Source of the DNA: Pictodentalium vernedei
Lineage: Eukaryota > Mollusca > Scaphopoda > Dentaliida > Dentaliidae
Assembly: GCA_031216915.1 (NCBI GenBank)
Contig: CM062288.1
Coordinates: forward strand, 177,547,919 to 177,611,918
Reading direction: 5' to 3'
DNA: 64,000 nucleotides
Positions 21,955-33,430 of this stretch are shown here, in pieces. The notes under the pieces are model-generated. The model saw nothing but the letters and a program-made list of their open reading frames with translations. It ran no database searches and was not told the origin of the DNA. Within the stretch, counting starts at the first letter, position 1, and every line of letters starts with the position of its first letter. A program made the position numbers and the translations under genes.

Positions 21955-22813
21955 TCATACAGCTGAGGCACTGCACTGTGACATCTGGTGAATGAGTTTA
22001 GCAATAGTTGGGTGTCTGACAAGCACATATTCCACGCACTGAGCTGTAGAAGACATGGACGTCCAGTCAGAGAATTTACCTGTGTGCTCTTGCATTGTCA
22101 TCTTGGAAAATGAATTGATGTCCGTGACGTCGCGCAAATGGCAGCACATGAGCTGCTAACATGTTGTCACGGTAGTAACGCCCTGTGACACGCCCTTGGA
22201 TGACATGTAATGCTGTTCTGCTTGTCATGGTTATGCCTCCCCATACCATAACCGATCCACCACCAAAATGTGCTGCCTAACAGTTACGTCATGGTAGTGT
22301 TTGTTCCGCCGCTGCCACACTCTGTTTCGCCTGTAGAAGTAGAGAGTGAACCTCGATTCATTGGAAAACATGATGTTGCTCCACCGACGATTGTCCCAGC
22401 GCTGTCGTGCTCCACACCAATTATGCCTTGCTGCGATGGGACGTTCAGTCAAACGTGGAATTATACGAGGTCGTCAAGCATACAAATTCCAGCTGTGCAG
22501 GTGATTTCGGATAGTCTGAACAATGACTCGCACATTTGTCGCTCGGTGCAGCTGCTGTCCAATTTCTGAGGCACTTTGATGGTGGTTACATAATGCTGTT
22601 GTTTGGATTAAACGATCCTGTCTAGCAGTTGTCACCCTTGGATGACCTGGCCGACATCTATCATCAACACTGCCTGTCTGACGATAGCGTGACCACAACC
22701 TGCTAATCACCGAATGAGTAACATAGAGAATTTGAGCCACTGCAGTCTGTTTTGTTGCCAGCTTCCAACATCCTAACAGAACGTAAACGTTTGTCATGTG
22801 TCAGTCTTTGCAT
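21955..22813 (-). pseudogene. Tc1-like transposase pseudogene, second copy
   Basis: A minus-strand Tc1 transposase remnant, a different lineage from the one at 5,213. It opens at 22,813 (MQRLTHDKRLRSVRML), shifts frame near 22,745 and continues as THSVISRLWSRYRQTGSVDD and RPGHPRVTTARQDRLIQ (helix-turn-helix). One TGA follows IRNHLHSWNLYA. The first catalytic Asp block reads MFSNESRF, so Asp is replaced by Asn. A frameshift near 22,248 leads to VMVWGG and FQDDNARAH (second Asp). The segment beyond is shortened by a deletion; a residue at the Glu position may survive in CVEYV, uncertain. No terminal inverted repeats were identified. Confidence 0.88.
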
Positions 22814-23227
22814 ACCTCAACAGTTACGTTTCGACCAGAAACTATTGATGAATGAGTTTATACCAAGAAAAGAACGATGAGACCTCTGAAAAAGCCTTCC
22901 AGTACAAATAAAAAATATCAAAACATACCCAACAGACACTTATGCAAAAAATCTGCATGAAGTTTTCGTGGGCTGTGACATTCATGATCCACACTAAACT
23001 TTGTAACATATTGATGTGTCCCCTCATGCGTATCCAATATCATTTTCTGAAAATATCAACATCAGTTTGGATAGCCCCTACTTTTTTTAAATAGTAAGAT
23101 GGCTTTTGTGATCATGATTCTGTAATCCGGTTGATTGAATAACAGCTTGTTTAGAGAATAATCTGCAGTTAACAGGAAGAATAAGAAAACTGTGGTAATC
23201 AGTAAAAACAAAATCCATCATATTTGT
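22814..23227. other. Intergenic, no recognised gene
   Basis: No structure found; the 5' terminal repeat expected for the adjacent Tc1 remnant was searched for by eye and not seen. Confidence 0.4.
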
Positions 23228-23455
23228 TATTCATTTATTGGTGTTTAAGGTCAAATATTTCAGCATGATGGCTAGTTGTGACCGCAAAATGGAGATATAG
23301 TCAAGTTTAGTCAATTGTTTATACCCATGTTGCCCATATTAGAGGACTTCCACCCCAAGCATTGGTGACTGGGTTCTATTTTACCAGTACAACAGAATCT
23401 GTTTACCAGTGTAGACAAGCACTGCTTCACTTCCCTGGGTTCTCACGGGGATGTT
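23228..23455 (+). mobile_element. SINE-like repeat S2
   Basis: Close match to the copy at 19,685: ATTTATTGGTGTTTAAGGTC, ATACCCATGTTGCCCATATT and AAGCATTGGTGACTGGGTTC, ending in TTCTCACGGGG. Confidence 0.75.
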
Positions 23456-23544
23456 TGTCTGTTACAGTCACCTTCAGAATCCATGGCTATATCATGGCGG
23501 CAACACAAATATAAAATCTAGTTTAGCCAGATGTTTATGTTATC

Positions 23545-23730
23545 CTGGAGCCAATACTGTAAAACTTTTACAATTGTATTTTCTAGTTACGACTTCAAAT
23601 GGATTAAAATAGTTGGCAAATTGCCATATCTTTTAAAATGCTAATGATTCATTTTAGTCAGTTACATTAATAGGTAGAAAATACAATTCTAGAAAATGCA
23701 ATTGTAAAAGTTTTATAGTACTGGCTCCAG
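23545..23730. mobile_element. MITE with about 40-bp terminal inverted repeats
   Basis: CTGGAGCCAATACTGTAAAA at the left and the complement of its variant (TAGTACTGGCTCCAG) at the right. The pairing continues inward through ACTTTTACAATTG and TATTTTCTA. The 100-bp centre has no recognised content. Confidence 0.8.
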
Positions 23731-24265
23731 TTTAGAAGACACCCACCTCAGACATTTTCATTGTCATTTATGTAGCTTTCAGTTTTATACCACAATGTGA
23801 AATTGGTTTCATAAAATAGTAAGCTAAGTAAAATTAATGTCTCTTTTATGATCCATCGTGCAGACTGCATGGCATGACTTTTGAAAAGGGAAATTTGTGG
23901 CATTACTCTTTTCAGATACCACTGAGGGGGTCCTTAACAAGCACAGTTTGACTTTCTTAACACAAATGACAGCAACTTTATATCCTAATTAGACAGAACA
24001 GTTTGATGTTACAGCATCAGCTTCACAGAAAAGCGTGTTTGCAAACTTAGATATGTATCCTTTTTGACTGCATGTCATTCAGCTTGGCTATATGAATGGC
24101 ATAAGAGTCCTAGCATTTGCATGTACCCACTCCACCATACCCCTTTGGGGTTTTCAAACAATTCAGTGAGAGAAAAAATGTTATCCTTATGTCTCAAGTC
24201 CTCCACTGTGCAATCTCGAGGAAGAAAAAGACATCAGCAAGGACTTTATTATAAATTACTTCCAA
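23731..24265. other. Intergenic, no recognised gene
   Basis: Nothing assignable. Confidence 0.45.
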
Positions 24266-24475
24266 GCCACTAGACAGATTGTGGACAACCCCCCCCCCCC
24301 CTCCCCCCACCTCCCCCCCCCCCACAACCCTCTTACCAAATTTCATTGAAATCCATCCACTCACTGATAAGATATTGCTGCGAATGGACGAACATATGGA
24401 TGGATGCAAGGACAGATGCATAGACGAATGTAATCCAGTATACCCCCCTTTAACTCCGAGAGTGGGGATATAATA
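24266..24475. repeat. Fragment of an array element with hairpin end
   Basis: ACCAAATTTCATTGAAATCC is followed by a GGATGGATGCAAGGACAGAT stretch and then TATACCCCC...GAGTGGGGATATAATAAA. The tail resembles the 3' end of the nested element at 45,850-46,257. A long C-rich run precedes it. Confidence 0.5.
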
Positions 24476-24507
24476 AAGTGGAAAGCTGGTGGGACAACTA
24501 TAAGGTC

Positions 24508-24758
24508 TTAACCCCTTACCTAACATGAAAACCAGATGACACTTGCAAACCAAATTTTTGAGTAACTAATTTTTTTCATTTTTTGTCTCAAAAACATAGG
24601 TTATGACTCCTCTTTGGAATGAGCTTGATGAGCTCATATCAAGGAGGGTTCAAAACCTATGTTTTTGAGACAAAAAATGAAAATATAATGAAAATTAATT
24701 GGTGATTTTTGAGAATAGTGCTGACCAGTTTTGGCCGTTATGTTGGGTAAAGGGTTAA
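24508..24758. mobile_element. TTAA-type MITE M1, AAACATAGGTT subfamily
   Basis: TTAACCCCTTACCTAACATG at the left and ATGTTGGGTAAAGGGTTAA at the right. The core palindrome pairs TTTTTGTCTCAAAAACATAG with CTATGTTTTTGAGACAAAAA around GAGCTTGATGAGCTC. A sister copy is at 54,596. Confidence 0.85.
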
Positions 24759-26020
24759 TAATGTAACATGGGAATGTCAAGAAGCAAAAACTTTGATCAA
24801 CACTTACAAAGTAAGTAAAGGAGTGTTGATTTGGCTATGAAGCATAGAGATATCTAATAAGGAGGCTAGAAGCATATAAAATGGAAGAATATTATCTTCA
24901 TAATGCCTGATTATTGCATTATTATTGCCAGATTGCAACATCAATCAGTCAATGATAAGGCAAAAACCTGGACGTATTAAGGAGATAATGCTATCTAATG
25001 GCATACTTTGTGAAAGACTATACATGTACTGTACCATAGTTTATTTGTTTGTTTATCTGGGCTTAAAGCTAATTTCAGCCAGGCCTGTAGGCAGGTATCC
25101 ATATTAGTATGTGGGGGTGAGGGAGGGTTTACCAGGATCTTTTGTGGGGCAGAGGTTTCAGGCATTTTTGTGCTGCCATTATATTCCAAAGGTCTAAATT
25201 TTAAGTTGGGGAATGGTAGGGAGGTTGTGACCCTCTTACCTTGGCATGACTGGGGGGAAAGAGGGGGGGGGGGGGCAAAATTTCTCTTTGGGTGGCCCAG
25301 AATATTTTTGAAAAATAAACTCTTAATGTAAGTTTTAGGAGACATTTTGAGGCTGAAAAGAATGTCAATTTTCACCAAGCATCATATGTCATCTGTAATT
25401 TCATTAGTCGACATCCCATGCAGCTCATAGAATTCAGGATTCCATGGGGATTTGGGGCATGACCCCCACACCACCCCATCATGGCTATGCCACTGCTTTG
25501 AGCATCTACATTTGGGTAGTTAAAATTCTCTTTCATCAGTCTTTTGATGTTGTACAAATAATCACTACCAACAGGAAGTACTCCTAACAACAGCATGTAA
25601 CGTTTCCCAGCAAATGCCATACAGGTATTCTTTGCTACAGACTGTACATAAATACTAATCATACCTATAATTAACATTGCCGTGATCTTGAGAACAGCAG
25701 CATATACAAAAACCAGACAACACAATATTGACAAGGAAAATTTACTAATTTTGATTAAACAAGATGATATTGTCAAAACCATCTCCAACAATATGAGCAA
25801 ATATAAAACAAATGCCCACAAAAATCAATATATCGACCTTGGGTATTGTGGATACTCCAAGAAAACTTGAAGATTACAAAAAAGTGCAAACATTTTGTTC
25901 AACAGCCCTCTTCAACACTGCACAGATCAAGATGTATTGTTTGTTTTGGCAACATCTTATTTCAATATCACATGGAAAACAAACCCATCACCTGACAAAA
26001 GACCCAATACATTCAGAAAT
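24759..26020. other. Intergenic, no supported gene
   Basis: Contains a G-run at about 25,261-25,275. A minus-strand open frame of 149 codons (25,372-25,821) has a hydrophobic first half but no recognised family, no splice context and repeat-like 3' sequence, so I do not call it a gene. Confidence 0.4.
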
Positions 26021-26253
26021 TTAAATTTTATAGTAAATTTCCTTTCTTATTATACCTACCACAATTGTTTATAACAGGCCTGCACTACAGTGGAAGTCCC
26101 TAACTCGGGGAAAATACTCTCTATTTTCTTCTTTCCCAAGCGATTTGGGAAAGAAAAGTGGTGCAAAAGCACAAAGAAAAAATAAGCCAAAACTGGGTCG
26201 AGTGCGACCGGCGCACACTCTTCTCCTTGTACTCATCCATGGCTTCTGGAAAC
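26021..26253. repeat. DIRS-a inverted terminal repeat (element 3' side)
   Basis: Complementary to 29,760-29,979 through CTCTCTATTTTCTTCTTTCC, AAGTGGTGCAAAAGCAC and AAATAAGCCAAAACTG up to CCATGGCTTCTGG. The outermost 45 bp differ between the two ITRs, as expected when each outer end is copied from the internal complementary region. Confidence 0.9.
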
Positions 26254-26368
26254 AGTGCGCAGATGTGTAACCAATGTGTCATTCTACTGAATCCTCCAAC
26301 ATTGGAGTTATGTGATTATCGGGGAGGAAGGATTCTTACTCAAAAAAGAAGATCGCAGGGCCTCGACG

Positions 26369-26460
26369 TAAACAATTGTGGTAGGTATAGTAAGAAAGGA
26401 AATTTACTATAAAATTTTAATTTCTTATCAACCTACCTTACAATTGTTTACAACAGGCTG
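26369..26460. repeat. DIRS-a internal complementary region
   Basis: The first about 50 nt (TAAACAATTGTGGTAGGTAT...) are the complement of the left outer end 26,023-26,072 with about one mismatch. The next 40 nt (TTTCTTATCAACCTACCTTA...) are the complement of the right outer end at about 29,942-29,979. The block thus equals the reverse complement of the circle junction, which is the DIRS1 template for completing the ends. Confidence 0.88.
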
Positions 26461-26699
26461 AATAGACAACAGGAGGAGGGAATCACATAACCAACCCCCA
26501 CATAACCCGACTGCGCTGGAACCATGGACAGAAGAAGAGTTCTCTAGGCCTATAAAACCATAGCATCACAACCATTAGTAAATGACAATGGGAAATGAGG
26601 CATATGGTCCTGTATGGCACACATACAGAAAGGACAGTACCAAGAACAGGGCTGGAACTGACCTTGCAAGAACCCTAATGGCTAGGGTTGATGACAGCC

Positions 26700-27640
26700 T
26701 GAGCAGAAGAAAAAAAGGGCCTAAAGAAAAGAGGGCCAAAAGAAAAAAGGTCCTCAGACTACTCCTGCAACTGATGCAGATAGGTGGAGCAGTAGGCTGC
26801 CTTCATAACATCCGACAACTGATGGAGTTAGCAAAAGCCCAGGAGGTAGACAAGGCACGTACCTCATGGGCAGAAATACGATTGGTAATACAATGGTCAG
26901 TCGCTAGACGAGCATATGACGCATGAATAGCAAGACAAATCCATCTAGAAATGGATTGAGGAGAGATCTTCTGTCAACCAGAGATAAGAGATAGAAATAT
27001 ATCTTTTCCTGTCTTTCCTAATGAACTGCATCCGGTTGAAGTAAATGCGAATTACACAAACCGAACAGAGCAAAGGGCGATTACCCTCAGTAGAAGGAAG
27101 AGCCCTGATACAGATTAGAGGGCGAGTAGTTTCTTGCATCTGATTCTTGGCCAGAAAGGAGCAATCAGTGGTAAAGTAACACTGTTGGCAGAGCTCCTGA
27201 AAAAGGCCGGATCAACAGAGAGGGCATGAAGCTCACTAACCCTTTTGTCAGAGGCAAAAGCCATCAGACAAAGGCATCTTGTATGTGAGAAAAAGCATAT
27301 CCTCCTGGGATAAAGGTTCGAACGGCACCCCCCCCCCCCCCCCGCCCCCAAGCAAAGTAGCACCCAAGAAAGATACCATCTTGGGGTAAGCTGCAAAATC
27401 CTAGATCTTTTCAAAGAAAAGTGCCGAATAAGCTTGGAGAGGTACGGATTAGTGCTGATACAACGCTTTCCCACAAATGAAGAGGTTTCCAAAAGCATGG
27501 ACCTGTACCCTTAGATGGCAACAGGTTGGAGACCCCGAGAATCAAACAGATATACCAGAAACTCTGCAATCCATGTTATAGAAGAATTGGCATAATCAAC
27601 AGAGTGATTAGCTCACCATCGACAGAACACCTTCCATTTA
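26700..27640 (-). pseudogene. DIRS-a tyrosine recombinase pseudogene
   Basis: Encodes, in several frames, the recombinase that would insert the circular DNA copy. LSKLIRHFSLKRSRILQLTP lies at the start of the catalytic domain. KRVSELHAL (Arg codon at about 27,243) is box I. SAHEVRALSTSWAF (His at about 26,867) is box II with its H-x-x-R. The nucleophile region is frameshifted. A G/C run at 27,331-27,350 falls inside the coding region and encodes a glycine run absent from normal recombinases. Stops and shifts leave no single open frame. Confidence 0.78.
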
Positions 27641-27650
27641 GCTGCATAGG

Positions 27651-29755
27651 CTAAACCAGTGTAGTGCCGCCTTGAAGAAGGAAAGCGCTCCACTGCTCAT
27701 TTCGAAAAACCTCTACGGAGGAGACAGGACCTGACAAAAGATATGCGTGAAGGCACAATGAAGTCAGGTCGACATGAAAACTCCTTGGGTGACCTTGGCA
27801 AAGAAAGTTGTGAGGTGGAGGGAGACGTTCCAGAACTGCCACCAACAGAGAGCGGAGCTCATTGATCCACACCCATTGGGGCGAAAGGGGAGCGATCAGA
27901 ATGATTTGACAACTGCAGGTTTGTATCTTGGCTAGAACCCGAGGCAGAATCAGAACCAGCGGGAAGGCGTAGCCGACCAGACCGTTCCAACTGAGTTACA
28001 GAGCATCCACGCCGAAAGCCTGAGGATCTAAACACAGGGACACGAAAGTGTATACCAGAGGGTTCCAACAGGTCGCAAAAAGATCGATGTGGGGATGACC
28101 CCAGAGATCGCAAAGCGACTGGAACACTGCCCTGTGAAGCATCCACTCGGTGGAAATGAACCTGCCCCGTCGGGACAGGGCGTCGGCTAGGACGTTCAGA
28201 TGACCGGGAATGTGACGAACCACCACCCCGGCGTTGACATCCTGAGCGAGCAGTAGAAGATCCCGAGCCAATTCGTACATGAGAACCAAGTGCGTGTCGC
28301 TCTGGTTCCAAATGTAAGCGGCCACTGTTGAATTGTCAGACAACAGAAGAACCTGACGATTCGTAAAGGTGGGGGATCCACTGCCGGAAACTCAGAAGAA
28401 TAGTAAGAAGCTCCTTCTGGTTGATGTGAAGAGCTGCTTGATCCTGGTCCCATACACTGTGAAGGGAAAGACCAGAGGATCCAATATCGTGCACCATCCG
28501 AAATCGCTGGCATCAGCCATCAGAACATGATCAGACATGGGCAAGTCCAACGGAACTCCCTGCACAATCCACTGAACATCCGTCCAGGGATGAAGGTGAC
28601 GATAAAGAGATGGCGGTAACTGAAGCACCAGATCCAGAGGATCGACATTCAGCCTCCAACGACTGAGAAAGTGTTGGAGAGATCTGACATGCAGCCGACC
28701 TAGAGGAATGTGATCCGTCACCGAACTGCAGAGACTGAGCAGCCGGTGAATACTGTCGCGGACGTGGACTAGGTCAGAGTCAGGGCGAAAGCTGAGAGAA
28801 TCACAGCCCTCACCTGGAATCGCCACCGTATTCAGCTGAGTACGGAAGTCCATCCCAAGATGACATAACGACTGAGAACGGACCAGGCCTGACTGCTCTT
28901 TGTTGACTCTGAACCCTAGCGACATGAGCAGGCTCAAATGTGTCGACATCTGACTCCAGAAAGGCAGCACTGGAGTGCCTCTGGAGAATATCGTCCAGAT
29001 ATGCCGAAGTAGTCACCCTGGACTGAGTGTGATGGAAGGCTATCACATGCGACATCAGTCGGATGAAATCCCAAGGAGCCAGGTTGAGGCCAAAAGGCAT
29101 GGCCTTGAGCTGGTAAATTCGCCCAAGAAAAGTGGACCTGAGATACTTTCGTGATGCCCGATGAATCAGAACGTGAAAGTTAGCGTCTCACAGGTCGATG
29201 CTGGAAGCAAAATCTCCCTGGTGAATGGAGCAGCCAACAGACCTGAAAGTCTCCATGCTGAACTTGGGAGCAATGATAGACTGATTCAGGATACTCAGAT
29301 CGATAACCCGTCGGAGTTGGTCATCCTTCTTCGGCACCAAGAACAGGTGGGAATAAAATCCCACTGAATCCATGTTCTTGACGACCTCGATCGCCCCCTT
29401 TGACAGGAGATTCTCTATCTACGTGATCAAAAGTTCCCGATGTGAAACGTCTAAAGGAACTTGGGTTGGAAGATGCACTCTCGACAGAGTGGCATGCCTC
29501 CGAAAGGATATACGCAGACTGGACCGAACATCTAACACCCAAGGATCGGATGTGATCGTGGCTCAACGGTCTGCAAACTCGGATATGCCTCCTCCAACCT
29601 GGGATGAATCAAGGTGAGGACCTTCATTTCGAGCCCCTTCGAGGCCTGTGAGAGAAGAAACCACCTCCTCTGCTAGATGAAGGATCCTAAGACCTCTCTT
29701 TGGACTGCCGACGGTTACCATTACCATGTGAGTAAGAGGAAGAAGTATTAGCATT
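27651..29755 (-). pseudogene. DIRS-a RT/RNase H pseudogene
   Basis: Read from 29,755 leftwards. The first codons keep the end of gag (SYSHGNGNRRQS). SVGFYSHLFLVPKK and VIDLSILNQSI are early RT motifs. MPFGLNLAP and SAYLDDIL (active-site YLDD near 29,020) follow in another frame. VLMADASDFGW and the frame with HIPGHLNVLADALSRRGRF are RNase H, and IDLFATCWNP is the conserved segment after RNase H in DIRS polyproteins. At least five frame changes or stops separate these blocks. It retains about 33 bp near 28,205-28,240 that DIRS-b has lost. Confidence 0.88.
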
Positions 29756-29759
29756 GGTT

Positions 29760-29979
29760 CCAGAAGCCATGGATATGTACATGGAGTAGAGTGTCCCCTA
29801 CTGGGTTTTCGCCGGGCGCACTCAACTCAGTTTTGGCTTATTTTTTCTTTGTGCTTTTGCACCACTTTTCTTTCCCAAATCGCTTGGGAAAGAAGAAAAT
29901 AGAGAGTATTTTTCCGAATTAGAGACTTCCACTGCAGTGCAAGCCTATTTAAACAATTGTAAGGTAGGCTGATAAGAAA
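29760..29979. repeat. DIRS-a inverted terminal repeat (element 5' side)
   Basis: Complement of 26,021-26,253; the outer terminus ends at GGCTGATAAGAAA. The inner edge carries CCATGG, where the gag-deleted frame MASGTNANTSSS would start. Confidence 0.88.
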
Positions 29980-30674
29980 CAAGTAGCTATGATAAAACAT
30001 TTCAAAAGTTAACAATCTGTTTATTCAACTCATTACACAGTACAACCCAACTTGTACCACTTTAAAAATGAACGACGATTGCCTTAAAATAAAAATTGTT
30101 AACTACTGCAACAGGTGAAGGTTAGTTGACTAATCAAATAATAATCACGACAGCCCAAACCATGACACCCCTAAAATATGTCTTCAGGGGGTTTAATTCA
30201 ATTATACTTGTATATCATCCTTACAAAGATTTTAAACATATACATCAACATGCAAGCATTTGGAACAGTGGTTTGGTTTTCCATCACCAATAGGGTGAAA
30301 TCTCGGGGGTCCTACAAATCCTAAGTTTGAACTAAGGGGCTTGATCAAACACAGCTTTTGGAGCTGAGGTTTCAGAGATGAAGATTTGTATTGTTTTCAC
30401 CATTACCCAGATGCTGAAATCTGAATGTCCAATGGCACCCTCTAAATATGATGGCACCAGGGGCTTGTTTTGAATAAACTTGTAAATCATCCTTATACAG
30501 ATGTGTTATGGCTCCCTATTATGATATCAGCATTTATATGTCCTAAGTTAATATTTACAAACAATTAATATATTGTAAATGAATTTTAATCGGAATAAGA
30601 AGTCTTTGACTGGATTGATAGCTTCTTTGCATTGATTGACCTTTGAATGTACCTATCAATATGTTTAAAGATAA
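29980..30674. other. Degraded repeat DNA, no gene
   Basis: About 30,200-30,540 resembles worn array monomers (CATCCTTACAAAGATTTTAA, CAAGCATTTGGAACAGTGGT); the rest is unassigned. Confidence 0.4.
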
Positions 30675-31539
30675 TGTAACACAGAATCTATTTTTAGCTC
30701 ACTAATTGTTTAATTGGGTCACACTTGTTTACTTGAAATTAGACAGAATCATCTAGAAACTTAATGAGGTGACTTAATTCAACCAATTAGCAATTGGTAG
30801 AATAAAAGAACATTGGGGAAATTTCTCATTCTGGAATTTTCTATTTGAAGACTATATAATAACCTGTAAGACTATATAATAACCTGTCAACAGGCTTTGG
30901 ACACTCATTCATCTCATACAGCATTGAGAAGTGATTGGTTAAACATTCAGCATTCAATGAACATTGGAAATTATTATTACAGGACAGTGCATTATTATAG
31001 AAACAGCTGAGTTTAATATATATTCTACAGAATATTATTGTGTGATCTGAGCATCATTTTCTATTGGGAAAAAGTGCTTCCAAAATTTATTCTTCTTGTG
31101 TAAACCATGATTTATTCTGAACCAGGATTCAACTGGATTATTTTCAGACTACCTGAGGAGCAAATACTTGTGGGATATTAATTCCATTTGAATTTCACGG
31201 AATGCTTTATTGGAATTTATTGAAGATTGGTGGATTTTCTAATGAATATTTCATTGCAGTTTATAGGATACTGTTTCTGCAGACACATTCTTAGAAATTA
31301 CAATATCAGCTGGAAAGTTTCTTCATCACTGGATTACTGGATTTTATTAAACTTTATTTTGGAGTAACAAATAAGTATTTCTGTTTTTATTTTCCTGTAA
31401 ACCAAATAGTGTAAATGATTTTGTATCGTTTTCATTTCAAATTATATTTGTTATTAAATTTTAGAATAGTTAAATTTGAGTTATTGTTGTTGGTTCTCAG
31501 ATTTCTTTGTTGCCATTATTTTTATTACACACTATGACA
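30675..31539 (+). repeat. LTR-like dispersed repeat (copy 1)
   Basis: Its 3' 450 bp matches 61,725-62,112 (TTATTCTTCTTGTG, ACTACCTG...GAGC...AATACTTG, TATTAAATTT...AGAATAG, TTATTGTTGTTGG). It begins TGTAAC and ends ACACACTATGACA. A TATA-like motif, CTATATAATAACCTG, is duplicated in tandem at about 30,847 and 30,866. This suggests a solo LTR, but no flanking duplication or internal region was found, so the class is uncertain. Confidence 0.45.
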
Positions 31540-31567
31540 AGATGTCATACGTGAAGCATGGCAGAAC

Positions 31568-31640
31568 AGTGGAGCCCACTTAATTGAATAACCTTCTTAA
31601 CTTAATATAACTTCCAAACACAAAACAATTAAAACTGCAT
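31568..31640. repeat. MITE M2 end fragment
   Basis: ACAGTGGAGCCCACTTAATT followed by GAATAACC. It matches the complemented right end of the M2 copy at 57,215-57,655. Confidence 0.55.
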
Positions 31641-31749
31641 AATTGAAAATCATTGGTACCAATGTTATTTGGTGAAATTTCAACATAACAGCATTGTGCG
31701 TGCAGAGTACACCATGCATTTTTAAATGTAAACTGTAAGACTGGCTGAA

Positions 31750-33165
31750 GGAAGAATGTTGATACAGAAATACAGTAAGTTCAGGTTATTATAAATGGCA
31801 ACTTTTTTCACAGAAATGAATGCTAATCAATAGCTCTTATCTAAAGGTCTTGCCTAATGAGCACACCAAGTTCAAAAACAATCATATGATAAATGTGGCC
31901 TGTAGGCCATGTCAAAGAATGTTGATGCACAAATGCAATAAATTCAAAAATTGTTGCTAACAGCAACAGTTTTTGATGGAAATGAAAAGAAAATCAATAG
32001 CTCCTATCTTTGTCACCCTACATAAGCATACAAAGTTTCAAAACAGCCTGATAATGAATGTGCCCTCTGAGGCATGCAAAGGTTAATACACAAAGTTTAA
32101 AGGTCATTGCTTGTGGCAATGTTTTGGGTTTTTTTATGGAAATTCATAAATATACCCTGCAGAGAGTGCAAAGGGATAAGTTGCTGCACAAATGCAGTAA
32201 GTTCAAAGACTGGTGATAACGACAATAATTTTTTATGGAAATGAAAAAAAGCAATAGCTCACATCTTGAGGTCACCCCGAACACACATACCAAGTTTCAA
32301 AGTGATCAGATCATAAATGTGACCTGAAGGGTGTGTCAAAGGGAAATATTGAGGTCTGACTAAACTTAGTTCAAAGGTCAGCGGCAACATTTTTTGACAG
32401 AAATGGAAGAAAATCGACAGCTCCCATATAAATGTCACCCCACACAGGCAAACCAAGTTTGAAAGCAATCCAATCATAAATGTGCCCTGCAGGGTGTGTC
32501 AAAGGGAAATATTGATGCTTAACTGCACTAAGTTTTTACTAAGTTCATCAGAGGTCATTGCTAATGGCAAGTATTTTTGACGGAAATGGAAGAAAATCAA
32601 TAGCTCCCATCTAGAGCTCACCCCAAACAAGCAAACCAAGTTTCAAAGTGATCTGGTCAAAAAAGTGCACTGCAGGGTGTGCCAAAGGGAAATATTGATG
32701 CATAACTGCACTACGCTCATTGAAGGTCATTGCCAGTGGCAACATTTTTTGATGGAAATCAAAGAAAATTGATAGCTCCCATCTAGAGGTAACCCCAAAC
32801 AAGCATGTCAGGTTTCAAAACAATTCGATTATAAATGTGCCCTGTAGGGTGTGACAAAGGGAAATATTGAGGTCTGACTAAACTAAGTTCCAAGAACGTT
32901 GCCCACGGCAACATTTTTTGATGGAAATTGAAGAAAATTGATAGCTGCAATCTAGAGGTCACCCCAAACAAGTATGCCAAGTTTCAAAGCGATCTGATCA
33001 TAAATGCGACCTGTGAGGTGTGCCAAAGGAAATTGTGGATGTACGTACGTACGTACCTATGTATGCATGGACATATGCCTGGATGTACATACATACGTAC
33101 GCCGACAGACGAGAAGTGATGGCAATAGCTCAGCATGACTTTGTCAAGCTGAGATAAAAATCTTG
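31750..33165. mobile_element. Helentron/HINE-like array element, family C (copy 2)
   Basis: About eight monomers of 120-185 bp marked by TTTTTGATGGAAAT...GAAAATCAATAGCTCCCATC, CACCCCAAACAAGCA, CAAGTTTCAAAG and GTGTGCCAAAGGGAAATATT. A GTAC microsatellite (33,038-33,056) and GCCGACAGACGAGAAGTGAT follow. A 3' hairpin (TAGCTCAGC...GCTGAGATAAAA) ends the element. The order array, microsatellite, hairpin matches family B. Confidence 0.68.
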
Positions 33166-33189
33166 TAATAGGCCAAGAAATTACTTCAA

Positions 33190-33430
33190 CAATTACTGAA
33201 ATTACCTTTCTTTACAGACCATATTGGATCTCAGGAAATCCAATACAGGCATTCAACCTATTATATCTTGTTTGAAAGATTTCCATGGGCTCTGGCAAAC
33301 GAGAAACAATAGAATTGATGCTCATTTTATCTCTAGAATACAGGAAAGTGACCAAATCCTGTTAACTGAATAATCATGTTAACTGAATAATCATGTTAAC
33401 TGAATAATTTTCACTGGAAAAAGTGGCCAT
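33190..33430. mobile_element. MITE M2, degenerate copy in inverse orientation
   Basis: Complement of the M2 middle at 57,300-57,430: CCAATACAGGCATT, TATTATATCTTGTTTGA, ACAGGAAAGTGAC and CCTGTTAACTGAATAATC. The palindrome's second arm is badly eroded. Confidence 0.6.

Larger units (their letters stand above)
26021..29979 (-). mobile_element. DIRS-type YR retrotransposon, gag-deleted (DIRS-a)
   Basis: A 3.96-kb element read on the minus strand. Inverted terminal repeats bound an RT/RNase H remnant and a tyrosine recombinase remnant, with an internal complementary region (26,369-26,460) at the 3' side. This layout is that of DIRS1-type elements, which are thought to integrate as circles using the recombinase and do not make target duplications; none is evident here. 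Compared with DIRS-b, about 3 kb of leader and gag is missing: the 5' ITR is joined almost directly to the last 20 or so codons of gag near 29,745. Frame breaks in every gene make it non-autonomous. Confidence 0.9.

Noticed and set aside
25372-25821. 149-codon hydrophobic minus-strand open frame, possible membrane protein
   Set aside because: No family motif, no splice or promoter context, and the C-terminal third reads through sequence that looks like low-complexity intergenic DNA.
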